Source: Akkermansiaceae bacterium (lineage in GTDB: Bacteria > Verrucomicrobiota > Verrucomicrobiia > Verrucomicrobiales > Akkermansiaceae). From it: a stretch of DNA of 6,720 nucleotides. The notes beneath the pieces are model-generated. The model was not told where the DNA came from. It saw nothing but the letters and a program-made list of their open reading frames with translations, and made no database searches. Of this stretch, positions 5,335 to 6,720 are shown piece by piece (position 1 is the first letter of the stretch; each line of letters begins with the position of its first letter). Location: NCBI GenBank assembly GCA_028293225.1, contig JAQGPE010000165.1:1-6720 (forward strand), read 5' to 3'. The position numbers and the translations under genes were made by a program.

Positions 5335-5930
5335 AGCGGGATGAGCCGGGAGACTCTGAGGCGCTCCGCGACCAGCAGGGCCTTGAAGCGCTGGTAATCT
5401 TCCTCGTGCGTGGCGGAAAGCAAGCGGTAGCGATACTCGGTCCAGTGGCGCATTTCGCCGATCGCATTCAGCATCCGCAGGGCGATGACCTCGTCGCTGT
5501 CGGTGCCGCGGCCGACCAGGCGCTTCGACAGCTCCTCCTCGTTCGGCGGCATCACGAACAGGTCGACCAGCGCCAGGCGGATCGCCTCGTCCTCGCAGGC
5601 GCGAACCTGGGCGGCGCCCTGGACGTCGATGTCCATCACCACATCCGTGCCCGCGGCCAGGCGTTCCAGCACCTCGCTACGGAGCGTGCCGTAGCGGTTG
5701 CCGTGGACGGTGGCGTGTTCCAGGAATTCCCCCTCGCCGGCGCGGGCGGCGAAGACCTCGTGGCTGAGGAAGAAGTACTCGCGCCCATGCTCCTCGCCCG
5801 GCCGCGGGGCGCGGGTGGTGCAGGAGATCGAGAACTCCGCCTCGCCCTCCGCCGCCAGACGGCGGCACAGAGTGGATTTACCGGAGCCGGACGGCCCCGA
5901 GACGAGATAGAGAATACCGGTGCGGGACAT
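5331..5930 (-). CDS. gmk: Guanylate kinase
   Basis: This 199-residue cytoplasmic enzyme transfers phosphate from ATP to GMP to give GDP, an essential step in guanine nucleotide supply. The P-loop SGPSGSGKST (residues 11-20) is intact. The GMP-binding region follows: SCTTRAPRPGEEHGREYFF (36-54), then EHATVHGNRYGT (71-82). The core strand VVMDIDVQGAAQVR (97-110) and the lid/arginine segment MPPNEEELSKRLVGRGTD (127-144) with LRMLNAIGEM complete the family pattern. Length is typical. It lies 36 bases after the M3 peptidase stop and overlaps coaC by four bases. The usual neighbour rpoZ is not present between gmk and coaC. The leader before the ATG at 5930 has no recognisable Shine-Dalgarno. Confidence 0.96.
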   Translation of the reverse strand: MSRTGILYLVSGPSGSGKSTLCRRLAAEGEAEFSISCTTRAPRPGEEHGREYFFLSHEVFAARAGEGEFLEHATVHGNRYGTLRSEVLERLAAGTDVVMDIDVQGAAQVRACEDEAIRLALVDLFVMPPNEEELSKRLVGRGTDSDEVIALRMLNAIGEMRHWTEYRYRLLSATHEEDYQRFKALLVAERLRVSRLIPL

Positions 5931-5966
5931 CAGGGGATGGAGGGAGGGTGCGGGGCTTTCTTTCGC

Positions 5967-6720
5967 TCAGGCGGCGGCGGGTTCCAGCAGTCCGGCGCGG
6001 ATCAGCAGCGGCTCCAGCGCGGCGTCCCGGCCCATGAAGCGGCGGTAGAGTTCATCCACCGGCACCGAGTTGCCCTTCGAAAGGATGTGCTCGCGGAAGG
6101 CCATGCCGGTCTCCGGATCGATCACGCCGTTTTCCTGGAAGCGGGTGAAGGCGTCGGCGTCCAGCACCTCGGCCCACTTGTAGGAGTAGTAGCCCGCGGC
6201 GTAGCCGGTCGGGTCGCTGAAGAGGTGGTTGAAGCGGCGGGCCAACGTCGGCGAGTTGGTCTTCAGCGGGATCCGGTAGCTGGCCAGGATCTCGCGGTCG
6301 ACCTCGTCCAGGTCGCGGTCGACATAGGTGTCGGTGTTGATGTGCAGCTCCAGGTCGAGCTTGCCCTGGCCGAGCTGGCGCATGAAGCCGGTGCCGCTCA
6401 TGTAGTTCTGGGCGGCGATCATCCGCTGGTAGAGATCCTCCGGGATCGCCTCGCCGGTCTCGTGGTGGCGGGCGAAGAAATCGAGCGAGCGGCGGTCCCA
6501 GCAGAAGTTCTCCATGATCTGCGAAGGCAGCTCGACGAAGTCCCACGGGACATTGGTGCCGGACAGCGCCTTCACCGGCACGTCGCTGAGCAGGCCGTGC
6601 AGCAGGTGGCCGAACTCATGGAAGATCGTCTCCACTTCGCCGTGGGTCAGCAGGGCCGTCTTGCCATCGACGGGCGGGCTCATGTTGCCGATGATCAGGC
6701 CGAGGTGCGGACGGCGGGCC
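5967..6720 (-). CDS. M3-family oligopeptidase (OpdA/PrlC type), 5' end outside window
   Basis: The C-terminal 251 codons of a zinc metallopeptidase are present. The frame is open to the window edge, and the residues upstream of the internal ATG at 6683 ([11 protein letters not shown]) continue the family sequence, so that ATG is not the real start. The zinc motif HEFGH lies at 6606-6620, and the third ligand is expected to be the Glu of DFVELPSQ (codon 6531-6533). The substrate-side motif [14 protein letters not shown] and the late [20 protein letters not shown] segment are typical of M3A enzymes (oligopeptidase A, dipeptidyl carboxypeptidase, thimet oligopeptidase). The enzyme degrades short cytoplasmic peptides. 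The closest match by eye is E. coli OpdA/PrlC; Dcp cannot be excluded from this fragment. It is probably the first visible member of a minus-strand unit with gmk and coaC. Confidence 0.93.
   Translation of the reverse strand, partial: ARRPHLGLIIGNMSPPVDGKTALLTHGEVETIFHEFGHLLHGLLSDVPVKALSGTNVPWDFVELPSQIMENFCWDRRSLDFFARHHETGEAIPEDLYQRMIAAQNYMSGTGFMRQLGQGKLDLELHINTDTYVDRDLDEVDREILASYRIPLKTNSPTLARRFNHLFSDPTGYAAGYYSYKWAEVLDADAFTRFQENGVIDPETGMAFREHILSKGNSVPVDELYRRFMGRDAALEPLLIRAGLLEPAAA

Overview
The window looks like a piece of a GC-rich chromosome from the Verrucomicrobiota, probably near Luteolibacter or Haloferula. This rests on the C-terminal module of the secreted protein at 2094-3692 (a W-x-x-G-L segment followed by DPDGDG-x-x-N-L-L-E-Y-A-L-G-G-D-P), weak or absent Shine-Dalgarno sequences, and an intergenic repeat of a kind I associate with these genomes. 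No 16S or marker search could be run, so the taxonomy is inference.

Layout. Positions 1-994 (minus strand) hold a two-gene unit: an unrecognised 152-residue protein (GTG start) followed 9 bases later by a TPR protein that runs off the left edge. A 144-base divergent spacer (995-1138) carries a perfect 19-base palindrome. It is followed on the plus strand by a D-hexose-6-phosphate mutarotase (YeaD family, 1139-2011), an 82-base spacer with small mutually exclusive hairpins, and an exported trypsin-like serine protease with a Ca-loop C-terminal module (2094-3692). A 419-base gene-free stretch (3693-4111) contains a pair of 40-base inverted arms, each with its own hairpin, resembling a REP/BIME element. 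Two small two-helix membrane proteins follow (4112-4459 and 4456-4785); they overlap by four bases and are diverged paralogues of each other.

From the right edge, a minus-strand housekeeping cluster converges on them: an M3 oligopeptidase (partial, 5967-6720), guanylate kinase gmk (5331-5930) and a stand-alone phosphopantothenoylcysteine decarboxylase coaC (4801-5334). gmk and coaC overlap by ATGA. The common gmk-rpoZ-coaBC order is simplified here: no rpoZ lies between them and no CoaB domain is attached.

I see no defence system, CRISPR array, prophage, tRNA or rRNA. The genes are mostly ordinary. The signals most worth a second look are the inverted-repeat element at 3771-3959, the palindrome at 1066-1084, the paralogous membrane pair, and the exported protease.
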